A stretch of DNA of 64,000 bases from Paraburkholderia translucens (GCF_020881035.1 NZ_JAJITC010000006.1:310001-374000), one strand, 5' to 3'; numbered from the stretch's first letter, positions 50,759 through 59,182 are shown. The notes: generated from the letters alone by a model not told the origin. Made by a program: numbers and translations.

Positions 50759-51517
50759 TCAAGTGTTGTCGCGGGCTTCGCCGGCCCCCACTCGCTCCGG
50801 CGCCAATCTCTCCACTCTCCTAACCTGCCTCGGCAGAACAACATACATGCCCCACGCCACGACCAAGATCGCGCGCAGCACATCCGCCGCATGATCGGGC
50901 AGCGAAATCGGAACATCGGCAATCGCGAGGCTTCCGGGCACCTCCCAGGCATACGTCGTGAGCCCTAGCATCAGGGCGTGCCAGACTCCGAAACGTTCAG
51001 GGTGAGGAAAGGCATGCGCCACCAACCCGCTACGCACCATATATCCCGCAACCGGCAAACTCACCAGCAGGTAGATCACAGCCGCCACGATCGCCGGCAT
51101 TGCCGCAATCACCTCCGACCATGCCGGTGAACTCCCCACGACTTCGGGTGTAATCAGATGCTCCGAAAATTTCATCAACGGCACTGCTGTGCGCGGCGCC
51201 AGAAAGTGAAACGCCACGACCGCCACGATGAAAAGCAGCGTACCCGCGAGCCACTGACGCCATGCGCACGACCACCACACATACAGGCGTCGCCCGAAAC
51301 TTATTTCGCGTCCGACGCTGAACAAAGCCCCCCTGTCCCTCAGCGCCGCGACGCCCACCAGCACAACGAACAACACTGCTGCCAGCACCAGCGCATAAGG
51401 GCTCCCTAGAAACTCGCCCGCGTGCGGCACCCCCGATGACGACATTGAAAAGTTCTGCAGATGGTGCGCAATGTAGTCCGAGGGATCGAGCGTCTGCGAA
51501 GCATCGTGCGTTGCCAT
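50759..51517 (-). CDS. Inner-membrane protein, five predicted helices
   Basis: This 252-aa protein starts MATHDASQTLDPSDYIAHHL after a GGAGA site. Hydrophobic segments fall near residues 42-62 (YALVLAAVLFVVLVGVAAL), 86-108, 140-162 (MPAIVAAVIYLLVSLPVAGY), 178-195 and 215-235. The family is not recognised. The polar N-terminus and even spacing suggest a small permease-like or Yip1-like protein. The frame is open to 51892, but residues upstream of 51517 overlap a toxin remnant on the other strand and are discounted. Confidence 0.7.
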   Translation of the reverse strand: MATHDASQTLDPSDYIAHHLQNFSMSSSGVPHAGEFLGSPYALVLAAVLFVVLVGVAALRDRGALFSVGREISFGRRLYVWWSCAWRQWLAGTLLFIVAVVAFHFLAPRTAVPLMKFSEHLITPEVVGSSPAWSEVIAAMPAIVAAVIYLLVSLPVAGYMVRSGLVAHAFPHPERFGVWHALMLGLTTYAWEVPGSLAIADVPISLPDHAADVLRAILVVAWGMYVVLPRQVRRVERLAPERVGAGEARDNT

Positions 51518-51599
51518 CTCGTCTCCGTATCCGGTGAGTTCAGGGGTGCAAGAATGCCATCCTGCCGCGAGCGCGCACAACAAGAGGACGGCGCGACCA

Positions 51600-51912
51600 T
51601 GGCAAACGCGCTTTATGGTAACGGCCCGCGCGTGTCGCAGAATCTCGGCAATGCACTGCCGTTCGCCTTTCGGCCCGACATGGCGGACGGCGGCGCGATG
51701 CAGTTCGCCGGCGCCGATGGTCGGCCCGGTAACAATCAGGCGCAGAACAAGCAATTTAAGGCGGTAGTCAAAGCGCTTGGACTGAACAAGGATCAGGCAC
51801 GCCGGCTTCATATGATATCCAGCAGGACGATCTTGAGTATCACGGCATGATGGAGCGCGCCTTGGAGCTGTTTGGAGACAAATTGGAATCATCGATACGA
51901 AAGAGCAGGTAG
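51600..51912 (+). pseudogene. Frameshifted C-terminal tail of a polymorphic toxin
   Basis: The plus strand from 51600 reads NNQAQNKQFKAVVKALGLNKDQARRLH. This is the hallmark tail of Burkholderia polymorphic toxins (NKQF...AAK...LSKDQxRxLHDEI), split here by line position only. The frame then breaks. Skipping the two bases AT at about 51812-51813 (CATATGATATC) continues the protein as DIQQDDLEYHGMMERALELFG to a stop at 51910. A dinucleotide insertion is therefore the likely lesion. No delivery domain (Rhs, VgrG, PAAR) is attached upstream. It is immediately followed by a candidate immunity gene. Confidence 0.65.
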
Positions 51913-51929
51913 GACGTCACCTTTCCGCC

Positions 51930-52361
51930 TTGATCGGACTTGACGTCAGTGGAGTGGCACACGCAGCTGACATGCTTACGCTACAATTCGGGCCGCTTCG
52001 GGAGGTAAGGACCAGCAGAGGCACCATCAAGTATCTGGGCGATTGGGCGCTGCATATTCAGTGTGACTGGCGCATCGAGCAGGGACACGCGATCGTTGCG
52101 TCTTACTCGGACTTCGCAGCATCTGAAGAGAGTACAAGAGCGACAACACGACGAATCCGTGATCTCCTCGTGTCACATGGTCCAACGGCTGTCTTGGGTA
52201 TCGAGGCGGGCGAGAACGGCAATGCAGTCATTTCGCTGGCGAGAGATATGCGACTGGTCATTCTTGCGGATGCAATGCCTGATGATGAGGACTGGCGCCT
52301 ATTCCCCTCGAATCCCGATGCAAAGCATTTCGTGATCGAGGGTGGCAAGGTCGATCCGTAG
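51930..52361 (+). CDS. Candidate immunity protein for the broken toxin
   Basis: A ~143-aa cytoplasmic protein follows the toxin tail by 17 bases. Motifs such as IGLDVSGVAHAADMLTLQFG and LGDWALHIQCDWRIEQG are familiar from small proteins encoded after Rhs-type toxin C-termini. There is no ATG: the frame opens with TTG at 51930 or, more 5', an ATT at 51882 preceded by GGAG, which would add 16 residues and overlap the toxin end. Loss of an original ATG is possible. The immunity role is inferred from position. Confidence 0.5.
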   Translation: MIGLDVSGVAHAADMLTLQFGPLREVRTSRGTIKYLGDWALHIQCDWRIEQGHAIVASYSDFAASEESTRATTRRIRDLLVSHGPTAVLGIEAGENGNAVISLARDMRLVILADAMPDDEDWRLFPSNPDAKHFVIEGGKVDP

Positions 52362-52519
52362 TCCTTGTCGTGAGGCAAGTACTGGACACTGAGCGTCCCC
52401 TTCGTTTGTCAGCCGTAAGGATCAAATGTACTTAACTTCAAAGCATCGAGATAGTGCAAATTTGCCAAACGCAGACTTTGATTTCACCTTCGACGTCTGA
52501 GGCATGTAATTGACCTTTT

Positions 52520-52735
52520 TTGCGCAAGGACGCAAAGCTGGCTAGAGATTGGTTTTTAGGTGGAAGCGGCATTGCCGATGCTCAGCGATTTCCGGCTTTC
52601 AGCGGAGGCGCGGTCAGAAAAGATGCGATCGATGAATTGCGCAGGAAGAATGCGGACGATATCGAAATCCGCTTGGCAGACCAAAACCTGTTGCCGCGAT
52701 TCGTTGATCTCTCATCACACAGAGTCACCCGTTGA
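52520..52735 (+). pseudogene. Imm52 gene with large internal deletion
   Basis: The 71-codon frame reads KDAKLARDWFLGGSGIADAQ, matching the N-terminal region of the Imm52 proteins at 18955 and 20409 (LGEWYLKGETAQEALQ). It then jumps at KNADD straight to DIEIRLADQNLLPRFVDL, their C-terminus. About 140 residues are missing in frame, and the deletion joins two similar DD/ND sites. The beginning is also lost (in-frame TGA at 52511). The last 40 bases are nearly identical to the end of the 20409 copy, so this is a relative of that module 30 kb away, on the opposite strand. Confidence 0.7.
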
Positions 52736-52778
52736 ATCTCAAGAAGGCCCGCGACCGAAGCGGGCTGGGCCGCCATGC

Positions 52779-53681
52779 CTACTCGACGATCCTTTTCGCC
52801 TCGTCGCGCCAGTAGTGTTGCTGTTTCCACCCAAGCAGACGCTTGAGCTTCTCGTTGCTGAGCAGGGTTTCGAACTCGCCTAGTTGCTTTTTGAGCGGCA
52901 CGCCGGGGTAGTAGCGTCGGAGCAGTTCCGCGGTGGGTACGTCGGACGACACGTCGTCGGCCGCGACGTTCATGACCTGAAAACCGAGGCCGTCCTTTTC
53001 GATGGCGAGCCGGCATGCGCTCGCGAGATCGCGGCCGTCGATATAGCTCCACGCAATCCTCTTGCGCAGTGCTGGGTCCTCGAGCCACGCCGGAAACTTC
53101 GCGTAGTCGCTGGGTTCGAGCACGTTGCCAATACGAAAGCAGTAAATGTCAGAGCCGGTGCGCGTGTGGAACGCCTTCGCCGTCACTTCGTTGATGACCT
53201 TCGAGGTTGCATAGCTGTCCATTGGGTTCACCGGGTATTCCTCGTCGAGCGGGAAGTACTCTGGACTGCGATCCCGGTGCGCGAACACCATGCCGTATGT
53301 GGTTTCGCTCGATGCCACGATCACCTTGCGGATGCCAAGCTTCGACGCTGCGTCGAGGATGTTGTACGTGCCCATCACGTTGATCCGGTAGACCTCGTTG
53401 TCGGGCGTGATCATGATGCGAGGGATCGCCGCAAAATGCACGATCGCGTCGATCGGCTTTGGTTCGAGGTCGTCGACGAATTCTCCCGGCGCCGTGCTCG
53501 ATGCCAGCGCATTGAATACCTGGCCCGCATCGGTGATGTCCGTAATCAACGTGCGCGCCGTGCGCGCTGCCATGGGTACCCGATCGAGATTCATCACCTC
53601 GTAACCGTGTTCGACCAGGTTCTGGACCACCCATTTTCCGGCCATGCCGCTGCCGCCGGTCACAATCACTCGCTTCGTCAT
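52779..53681 (-). CDS. NAD-dependent epimerase/dehydratase-family protein
   Basis: This 300-aa extended SDR has the Rossmann motif VIVTGGSGMAGKWVVQNL, the active-site Ser/Thr region VIVASSETTYG and the catalytic YATSK (Tyr and Lys present). It uses an NAD(P) cofactor and a nucleotide-sugar-like or related substrate, which cannot be specified from sequence. The C-terminal SNEKLKRLLGWKQQH helix is typical of epimerases such as GalE-like enzymes. It is not flanked by sugar-pathway genes. An AGGAGGAG-type site precedes the ATG. Confidence 0.85.
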   Translation of the reverse strand: MTKRVIVTGGSGMAGKWVVQNLVEHGYEVMNLDRVPMAARTARTLITDITDAGQVFNALASSTAPGEFVDDLEPKPIDAIVHFAAIPRIMITPDNEVYRINVMGTYNILDAASKLGIRKVIVASSETTYGMVFAHRDRSPEYFPLDEEYPVNPMDSYATSKVINEVTAKAFHTRTGSDIYCFRIGNVLEPSDYAKFPAWLEDPALRKRIAWSYIDGRDLASACRLAIEKDGLGFQVMNVAADDVSSDVPTAELLRRYYPGVPLKKQLGEFETLLSNEKLKRLLGWKQQHYWRDEAKRIVE

Positions 53682-53897
53682 CTACTCCTCCTTTCCTGTT
53701 TTTCCCGCTTGTCCTGGGGCGTTTCAGCGCGTGTTGCGCCGCCTCATTTCATCGTGGGATCGTTCCGCTCCGTGTCCTTGATTCGGCAGTACTCGCCGTT
53801 GACACAGAATTGACTTCCATTTCCCTACTCTTGCATTGTAGAACGAGCCACCACGGTCTCTCGTTCAAACGTGCGTCCTCTTCTCAAATCCAGATCG

Positions 53898-54008
53898 TTA
53901 GCCCGCATTCACGCGATCGAGAAAGCTCACGAAGTACAGCAGCATGACGAACGGGACGATCCGCGGTATCAGCTTGCGGCACACCCGGCTTTCGAGTTCC
54001 GAAGTCAT
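53898..54008 (-). pseudogene. MFS anion symporter remnant (first 36 residues)
   Basis: Starting at 54008 after an AGGAAGAG site, the frame reads LIPRIVPFVMLLYFVSFLDR. This is the exact opening of phthalate/tartrate-type MFS symporters, in which LDRVNIGFAAL normally follows. Here VNAG is followed directly by a stop. Only the first membrane helix remains of a ~430-aa protein. It lies 32 bp after the DmlA-like dehydrogenase gene, where a D-malate or tartrate transporter is commonly encoded, so a catabolic operon has lost its transporter. Confidence 0.65.
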
Positions 54009-54040
54009 TGTCTCTTCCTGCGGCGCGCGGCAGCGGAAAC

Positions 54041-55135
54041 TCAAGCCGCGTTCGCCGCGGGTGACGCCGCCTGTTCGATGAACGCGCAAACGGCCGCCGT
54101 CACCTGCGCGGTCGTGGCCGTGCCGCCGAGGTCGCGCGTATGCAGCGTCTTGTTCGCGGTGACCGCTTCGACAGCCTGCATCACGCGCCTGGCCGCGTCG
54201 AATTCGCCGAGGTGTTCGAGCAGCATCACGACTGACCAGAACGTGCCGAGTGGATTCGCGAGGCCCTTGCCCATGATGTCGAACGCGGAGCCGTGGATCG
54301 GCTCGAACATCGACGGATAGCGGCGCTCCGGATCGATGTTGCCGGTCGGCGCGATGCCAAGGCTGCCCGCCAGCGCGGCCGCAAGGTCGCTGAGAATATC
54401 GGCGTGCAGGTTGGTGGCGACGATCGTGTCGAGCGTCGCGGGACGATTGACCATGCGCGCCGTCGCCGCATCGACGAGTTCCTTGTCCCACGTGACGTCC
54501 GGAAACTCCTTCGAGATTTCGAGCGCGATCTCGTCCCACATCACCATCGCGTGACGCTGGGCGTTGCTCTTCGTGATCACGGTCAACAGCTTGCGCGGAC
54601 GCGACTGCGCGAGGCGGAACGCGAAGCGCATGATGCGCTCGACGCCGGCGCGCGTGAGGATCGACACATCGGTCGCGGCTTCGATCGGATGGCCCTGATG
54701 CACGCGCCCGCCGACGCCCGAATACTCGCCCTCCGAGTTTTCGCGGACGATCACCCAGTTCAGGTCCTCCGGCTTGCAGTACTTCAGAGGCGCATCGATG
54801 CCCGGCAGGATGCGCGTCGGACGCACGTTCGCGTATTGATCGAAGCCCTGGCAGATCTTCAGCCGCAGACCCCACAGCGTGATGTGATCGGGAATGTCCT
54901 TGTCGCCCGCCGAGCCGAACAGAATCGCGTCCTTGTCGCGGATCGCGTCGAGCCCGTTTGCCGGCATCATCGTGCCGTGCTGGCGATAGTAGTCGCCGCC
55001 CCAGTCGAAGTTCTCGATCTCGAACGCGAAGGCGCGCGTGGTCGTCGCGAGCGCGTCGAGCACCTGCGCGCCGGCCGGCACGACCTCCTTGCCGATGCCG
55101 TCGCCGGGGATAGTCGCGATGCGATAGGTTTTCAT
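54041..55135 (-). CDS. Tartrate/D-malate dehydrogenase (DmlA/TtuC-like)
   Basis: This 364-aa member of the isocitrate/isopropylmalate dehydrogenase family starts MKTYRIATIPGDGIGKEVVP. It has the DmlA/TtuC-type substrate loop NVRPTRILPGIDAPL, the VRENSEGEYSGVGGR motif and the metal site DILSDLAAALAGSLGIAP. It oxidatively decarboxylates D-malate (to pyruvate) or tartrate with NAD and Mn/Mg. The start at 55135 follows AGGACGGAG. It is divergent from a LysR gene 124 bp away, as for dmlA/dmlR in E. coli. The transporter gene behind it is truncated. Confidence 0.88.
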   Translation of the reverse strand: MKTYRIATIPGDGIGKEVVPAGAQVLDALATTTRAFAFEIENFDWGGDYYRQHGTMMPANGLDAIRDKDAILFGSAGDKDIPDHITLWGLRLKICQGFDQYANVRPTRILPGIDAPLKYCKPEDLNWVIVRENSEGEYSGVGGRVHQGHPIEAATDVSILTRAGVERIMRFAFRLAQSRPRKLLTVITKSNAQRHAMVMWDEIALEISKEFPDVTWDKELVDAATARMVNRPATLDTIVATNLHADILSDLAAALAGSLGIAPTGNIDPERRYPSMFEPIHGSAFDIMGKGLANPLGTFWSVVMLLEHLGEFDAARRVMQAVEAVTANKTLHTRDLGGTATTAQVTAAVCAFIEQAASPAANAA

Positions 55136-55259
55136 GTCTCCGTCCTGTGCCTTGTGAAAGACTTGAAGGCACTCTAGCGCGATCGCACAGCTAAAAACCG
55201 GTGCTAAACTCAAAGCATCTTTAACTTGCATTCACAAATACAAAGGTGCTGAACAGGCG
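55136..55259. promoter_or_regulatory. Divergent control region of the DmlA-like and LysR genes
   Basis: This 124-bp spacer has A+T-rich sequence around 55190-55245. LysR regulators of this layout bind here and activate the dehydrogenase gene when the substrate is present. Exact operator positions could not be assigned. Confidence 0.45.
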
Positions 55260-56186
55260 ATGCGCGACACCGTCCAGCCGGCCGATCTGAGCTTCTTCTC
55301 GACGCTCGCCGCAAGCGGCAGCCTGAGCGCGGCCGCGCGCGAACTGGGGTTGACGGCAGCCGCCGTCAGCAAGCGCCTCACGCAGATGGAGCAGCGCGCG
55401 GGCGTCGCGCTCGTGAACCGCACGACGCGCCGCATGACGCTGACGCCCGAAGGCGAGCTATACCTCGAACATGCGCGGCGGATTCTCGACGAGATCGGCG
55501 AGCTGGCCGAACTCCTCGGCTCGGCGAAGAAGACGCCGAAAGGTTTGCTGCGCGTGACCGCAACGCTCGGCTTCGGACGCAGTCATGTCGGACCGGCGAT
55601 CTCGCGCTTCGTCGCGCGATATCCGCTGGTGTCGGTTCAACTGCAGCTGTCGGTCACGGCGCCGCCGCTCACCGACGACAGCTTCGACGTCTGCATCCGC
55701 TTCGGCGAGCCGCCGGACACGCGCGTGGTCGCGCGCCGTCTTGCGCCAAACCGGCGCCTGCTGTGCGCGGCGCCGTCGTATCTAGCGGCGCACGGCATAC
55801 CGCTCACGGCGCACGATCTGACGCGCCACAACTGCATCGGCATCCGTCAGGGCGACGAAGCGTACGGTGTGTGGCGACTGACTTCGGGACGTGGCGCCGC
55901 GCGCAAAACGGAGGCAGTGCGCATCAAGGGCTCGCTGACCACCAACGACGGCGAGATCGCCGTCAAGTGGGCGCTCGAAGGACACGGCATCCTGATGCGC
56001 GCCGAGTGGGACATCAGGCAGTATCTCGCGGATGGATCGCTCGTCCGGTTGCTGCCCGATCACGACACACCGAACGCGGACATCTTCGCCGTGTATTCGC
56101 CGCGACATCAGATGTCGAATCGTATTCGCGCGTTTGTCGATTTTATTGCGCGGGAGCTGGAGGGTGAGGTGGGGGTGGTTGTGTAG
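55260..56186 (+). CDS. LysR-type regulator (DmlR-like)
   Basis: This 308-aa regulator starts MRDTVQPADLSFFSTLAASG. Its helix-turn-helix is SLSAAARELGLTAAAVSKRL, followed by the QMEQRAGVALVNRTTRRMTLT wing, which places it in the large DmlR/AaeR branch of LysR proteins. The effector domain contains ALEGHGILMRAEWDI near its end. It is divergent from the DmlA-like dehydrogenase gene and probably activates it in response to D-malate or tartrate. The function is inferred from the conserved gene pair. Confidence 0.88.
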   Translation: MRDTVQPADLSFFSTLAASGSLSAAARELGLTAAAVSKRLTQMEQRAGVALVNRTTRRMTLTPEGELYLEHARRILDEIGELAELLGSAKKTPKGLLRVTATLGFGRSHVGPAISRFVARYPLVSVQLQLSVTAPPLTDDSFDVCIRFGEPPDTRVVARRLAPNRRLLCAAPSYLAAHGIPLTAHDLTRHNCIGIRQGDEAYGVWRLTSGRGAARKTEAVRIKGSLTTNDGEIAVKWALEGHGILMRAEWDIRQYLADGSLVRLLPDHDTPNADIFAVYSPRHQMSNRIRAFVDFIARELEGEVGVVV

Positions 56187-56393
56187 CGCCGCACGACGTA
56201 AGAGTCTGTTTCTCGCTCCCGAGAAGTTGAATTCCCATCCGAACTATTTTGTAAGCCGAACGCCATTATCGCAAAACTGAGTATTGCTTGTTTTTATGGA
56301 CAAGGCTCATTAGAGCGTGCAACGAGTCCCGTTTAATGGCAGAGGAGAAGCAGGAAAGATGCGCTATTTCGCGGATATGCAAGAAGCAAATGA

Positions 56394-56639
56394 TCTCCCC
56401 TCGACAGACACTGGAGAGAATCAAATGATGGCGTGATTGACGACTGGACATTTATCAATGGCCTGAAGCGAGGCAACTTTCGCCTGCATCCGAACGGTCG
56501 CTGGGGAGAAAGTGAAGGATGCATCACGGTCACCGACCAGTCCCAGTTCGATCGCTTACGCGCGTTTTTGCTGTCGCATCCAACCAGGACGATACCTGGC
56601 ACGACACTGAAGTACTACGGTACGGTACTTGTGCAATGA
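56394..56639 (+). pseudogene. Tlde1-like (DUF2778) L,D-transpeptidase effector, truncated
   Basis: The frame ending at 56639 reads DDWTFINGLKRGNFRLHPNG, and the catalytic region continues with SEGCITVTD. The His of FRLHP and the Cys of SEGC are the catalytic pair of DUF2778 (Tlde1) T6SS effectors, which act on peptidoglycan stems of target cells. Upstream, the frame meets a TGA at 56391 and the substrate-binding N-terminal half (GxYYIxDRxSGG) is not found. Only a GTG at 56433 could start translation. The stop overlaps the next gene (ATGA), the usual effector-immunity coupling. Confidence 0.65.
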
Positions 56640-56914
56640 AAAATATCCTCCGGATCTCTGCGTCCCTTGTGCGGACCGTTCCAGTCTGCCTTGCATTGTC
56701 GACGATCGACCCGCTCGCGCGCTGGGTTGGCAGCGAGTCCACGTCGGAAAGGCTTCGCCCCATCTTCAACTTCGCTGGCGCGGTCGGTGTGGAGGGCGAG
56801 GAGGACGCCGCGGTTACGTTACTGCTCGCGCTCAGTTTCCTGCTGTGCTGGGGCATCACATGGGGTGGGTCTGTGCTTTTATTTAGAAGGAGGAGCCGCC
56901 TTGGTGTCAAATGA
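56636..56914 (+). CDS. Membrane immunity protein of the Tlde1-like effector
   Basis: This 92-aa protein starts MKNILRISASLVRTVPVCLA. It has a hydrophobic N-terminal segment and a strong helix near residues 60-82 (VTLLLALSFLLCWGITWGG), ending in basic residues. Small periplasm-facing membrane proteins of this size follow Tlde1 effectors as immunity (Tldi1) proteins. The four-base overlap with the effector remnant supports the pairing. It appears intact although its toxin is truncated, as expected when immunity outlasts the effector. Confidence 0.6.
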   Translation: MKNILRISASLVRTVPVCLALSTIDPLARWVGSESTSERLRPIFNFAGAVGVEGEEDAAVTLLLALSFLLCWGITWGGSVLLFRRRSRLGVK

Positions 56915-57233
56915 CGTCTTCATAAAAATCGACGGGATTACAGGCGAGTCGCAGGACGCGGCACACCCCAACGAAATCGAGGTTTACCGGCAAGCACGTT
57001 TCGACAGCGGTACTTACCATGCGCAAGGCCGGTGGCAGCCCCCTGGACTTCCTCAGGCTCACCATGAGCGAGTATTCATCACGGGCGTAGAGATGACCGC
57101 GCAACACGAACAGGTTCACCTCTCGTTCGCCAAGGTCAAGCAGGAATACATAGTCCAAAATACCCACGGCGGCACCAACGGCGTGGTTACAGCAATCTTC
57201 GACATCAGGGCCAACCGACCTGTGTCCCGATGA
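56904..57233 (+). pseudogene. hcp pseudogene (internal deletion plus frameshift)
   Basis: A GTG at 56904 opens SNDVFIKIDGITGESQDAAH, continuing PNEIEV, which is a typical Hcp N-terminus of the longer Burkholderia type. The next ~45 residues are missing. The adjacent frame then gives TGKHVSTAVLTMRKAGG and SPLDFLRLTMSE. The first frame resumes with VFITGVEMTAQHEQVHLSFA and KVKQEYIVQN, the usual Hcp end. Two lesions, a deletion near 56988 and a one-base loss near 57070, therefore disrupt it. It is not the Hcp of the main operon. It sits beside the Tlde1/immunity pair, so it marks a second, decayed T6SS cargo site. Confidence 0.75.
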
Positions 57234-57397
57234 CAGGATTGGAAGCACGCCAGCGCCTGTAGTAGAACTCGCTGCGCATATCCGATGCGTATGTCTCGCT
57301 ATCGAATAAATCTTCCTGATATCGTAAAGTTCAGGAACGAAAGACCGAGTCGATCCCGCTACTCACCAAGGCCGGACCTGATCAAACCCGGGTAACG

Positions 57398-58741
57398 ATG
57401 CCGAGACGTAACCCCGCGCTGCACCGCAGCCTGAGAACTCCGATGACGCGACGGCGCCGGCGTCTTCTGATCGTCGGCGCGATCGTGCTCGTCGCCGCCT
57501 TCGGCTGGATGCTCGCGCTCGTGCTCCAGCCCGCGTTTCAGCGCACGATCGTCATGACCTCCGGCGCGGACGGCGGCATCTATCGCGGCTTTGCCGATCG
57601 CTATGCGCCGCTGCTCAAACGCGAGGGCATCAAGCTCGACATCCGGCGTTCGTCGGGCTCGGTCGAGAATTATCAGCGGCTTGCGGACCCTGACAGCCCG
57701 TATGAAGTCGGCTTCATCCAGTCGGGCACGACCTCCCCGAAAGACACCGACAATTTGCAAACCATCGCGGCCGTGTCGTACGAACCGATCTGGGTGTTCT
57801 ATCGCGGCGATGCGACGATCGACCGGCTTTCGCAACTGCGCGGCAAGCGTATTTCGATTGGCGTGCCGGGCAGCGGACTGCTCCACGTCTCGCAGGTGTT
57901 GCTCGGCGATAGCGGCATAACGGCTCAGAACGCGACGCTGCTGCAGATGGACGCGCACGCCGCTTATCAAGGACTCGAAAACGGTCAGATCGACGCGGCG
58001 TTTTTCATCGGCCGGCCCGACGCCGACATGCAACGTACGCTGCTCACCAGCAACCTGAAGCTGATGAACTTCGCGCAAGCCGATGCATTGGCGCAAAAAT
58101 TCCCCTCGCTGTCGAAGATCGTCTTGCCGCGCGCATCGACGAGCCTGGCCGACGATCTGCCGCGCCGCGACGTCACGCTGCTCGCCGCGACGGCGCTACT
58201 GGTTTCGAAGGACACGCTGCATCCCGCGTTGGTCTATCTGCTACTCGACGCGGCGCGCACGGTGCACGGCGGCGAGGACTACTTCACGCCGCTCGGCACG
58301 TTCCCGAACCTGAACACTGAAGAATTCCCGATCTCCGACGAAAGCGTGCGTTACTTCAAATCGGGCCGGCCGTTTCTGTATCGCTACCTGCCGTTCTGGC
58401 TCGCGAGTCTGATCGAACGGCGACTGCTGATCCTGGTGCCGTTCCTCGCGCTGCTGATCGGCCTCGTGCAGGCGCTGCCGCGCATGCTCGAAGCACGTAT
58501 GAAGAAACGGTTCGTGGTGTGGTATCGCGAGCTCAAGGCGCTCGAGGACGAAGTGTGGAAGAACTCCAAGCCGTCTCGTGCGCAGATCGCGCAATGGAGG
58601 GAGGAAATCGAAAGCATCGACGCGCACGCGAGCCAGATCCGCATTCCGTATCGCTACTTTCAGGACGTTTACGCACTGAAGCAGGCGATCGGCATAGTGC
58701 GCGACCGGATCGCGCATGTGGCGCAGAAGGTTGAGCACTAG
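57398..58741 (+). CDS. TAXI-family TRAP solute-binding protein with membrane anchors
   Basis: This 447-aa protein has an N-terminal helix (about residues 24-45, LLIVGAIVLVAAFGWMLALV). A TAXI solute-binding domain follows (IVMTSGADGGIYRGFADRYAP, SSGSVENYQRLADPDSPYEVGFIQ in parts, GVPGSGLLHVSQVLL). A second helix lies at about 347-370 (LLILVPFLALLIGLVQALP), then a ~75-residue cytoplasmic charged coiled tail. Usual TAXI proteins are free periplasmic receptors, whereas this one is tethered at both ends and no TRAP permease gene is adjacent. The form with a C-terminal cytoplasmic tail may be a sensor. Confidence 0.85.
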   Translation: MPRRNPALHRSLRTPMTRRRRRLLIVGAIVLVAAFGWMLALVLQPAFQRTIVMTSGADGGIYRGFADRYAPLLKREGIKLDIRRSSGSVENYQRLADPDSPYEVGFIQSGTTSPKDTDNLQTIAAVSYEPIWVFYRGDATIDRLSQLRGKRISIGVPGSGLLHVSQVLLGDSGITAQNATLLQMDAHAAYQGLENGQIDAAFFIGRPDADMQRTLLTSNLKLMNFAQADALAQKFPSLSKIVLPRASTSLADDLPRRDVTLLAATALLVSKDTLHPALVYLLLDAARTVHGGEDYFTPLGTFPNLNTEEFPISDESVRYFKSGRPFLYRYLPFWLASLIERRLLILVPFLALLIGLVQALPRMLEARMKKRFVVWYRELKALEDEVWKNSKPSRAQIAQWREEIESIDAHASQIRIPYRYFQDVYALKQAIGIVRDRIAHVAQKVEH

Positions 58742-58978
58742 AGCCGTCGTTCGCTTACCCGCTGCGCACTTTCCGGGTATTTACCACCGCGCTGCCCGTT
58801 GATTTTCCGCGCGGCCCCATCATATGGCCGCCTTCCCCGGCGCAAGAAAAAAATCTCAGTGAAACGACTTGTGCGATAGGTCGATTCTATTGGCGCGCTC
58901 GCGCTTCGCATCCTGTAATGAACTCCTGCCGTCCGCGTTCTGTTCATCCAGCCCGCCGCCTTATCCGGAGAGACCCTT

Positions 58979-59182
58979 ATGTCGCAGCCCGAGCCGAATG
59001 TAGACGAAGTAGTCCGCAGCATCGCCGAAGAAACCGGCACGCCGACCGAAACGGTTTCCCGCATGTACGCCGACACCCTCGCGGAATTCCGGCACGGGGC
59101 GCGCGTGTTCGACTATGTGCCGCTGTTCGCCGCGAAGAAGGTCCGCAACGAGCTTCGCCACAAACTTCATCACAAGCACTGA
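58979..59182 (+). CDS. DUF3562 small protein
   Basis: This 67-aa protein starts MSQPEPNVDEVVRSIAEETG, with PTETVSRMYADTLAEFRHGA and a basic His-rich end. The pattern matches DUF3562, small helical cytoplasmic proteins common in Burkholderia. The role is unknown. A GAGA site lies before the ATG. It stands alone between the TAXI and acetyltransferase genes. Confidence 0.75.
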   Translation: MSQPEPNVDEVVRSIAEETGTPTETVSRMYADTLAEFRHGARVFDYVPLFAAKKVRNELRHKLHHKH

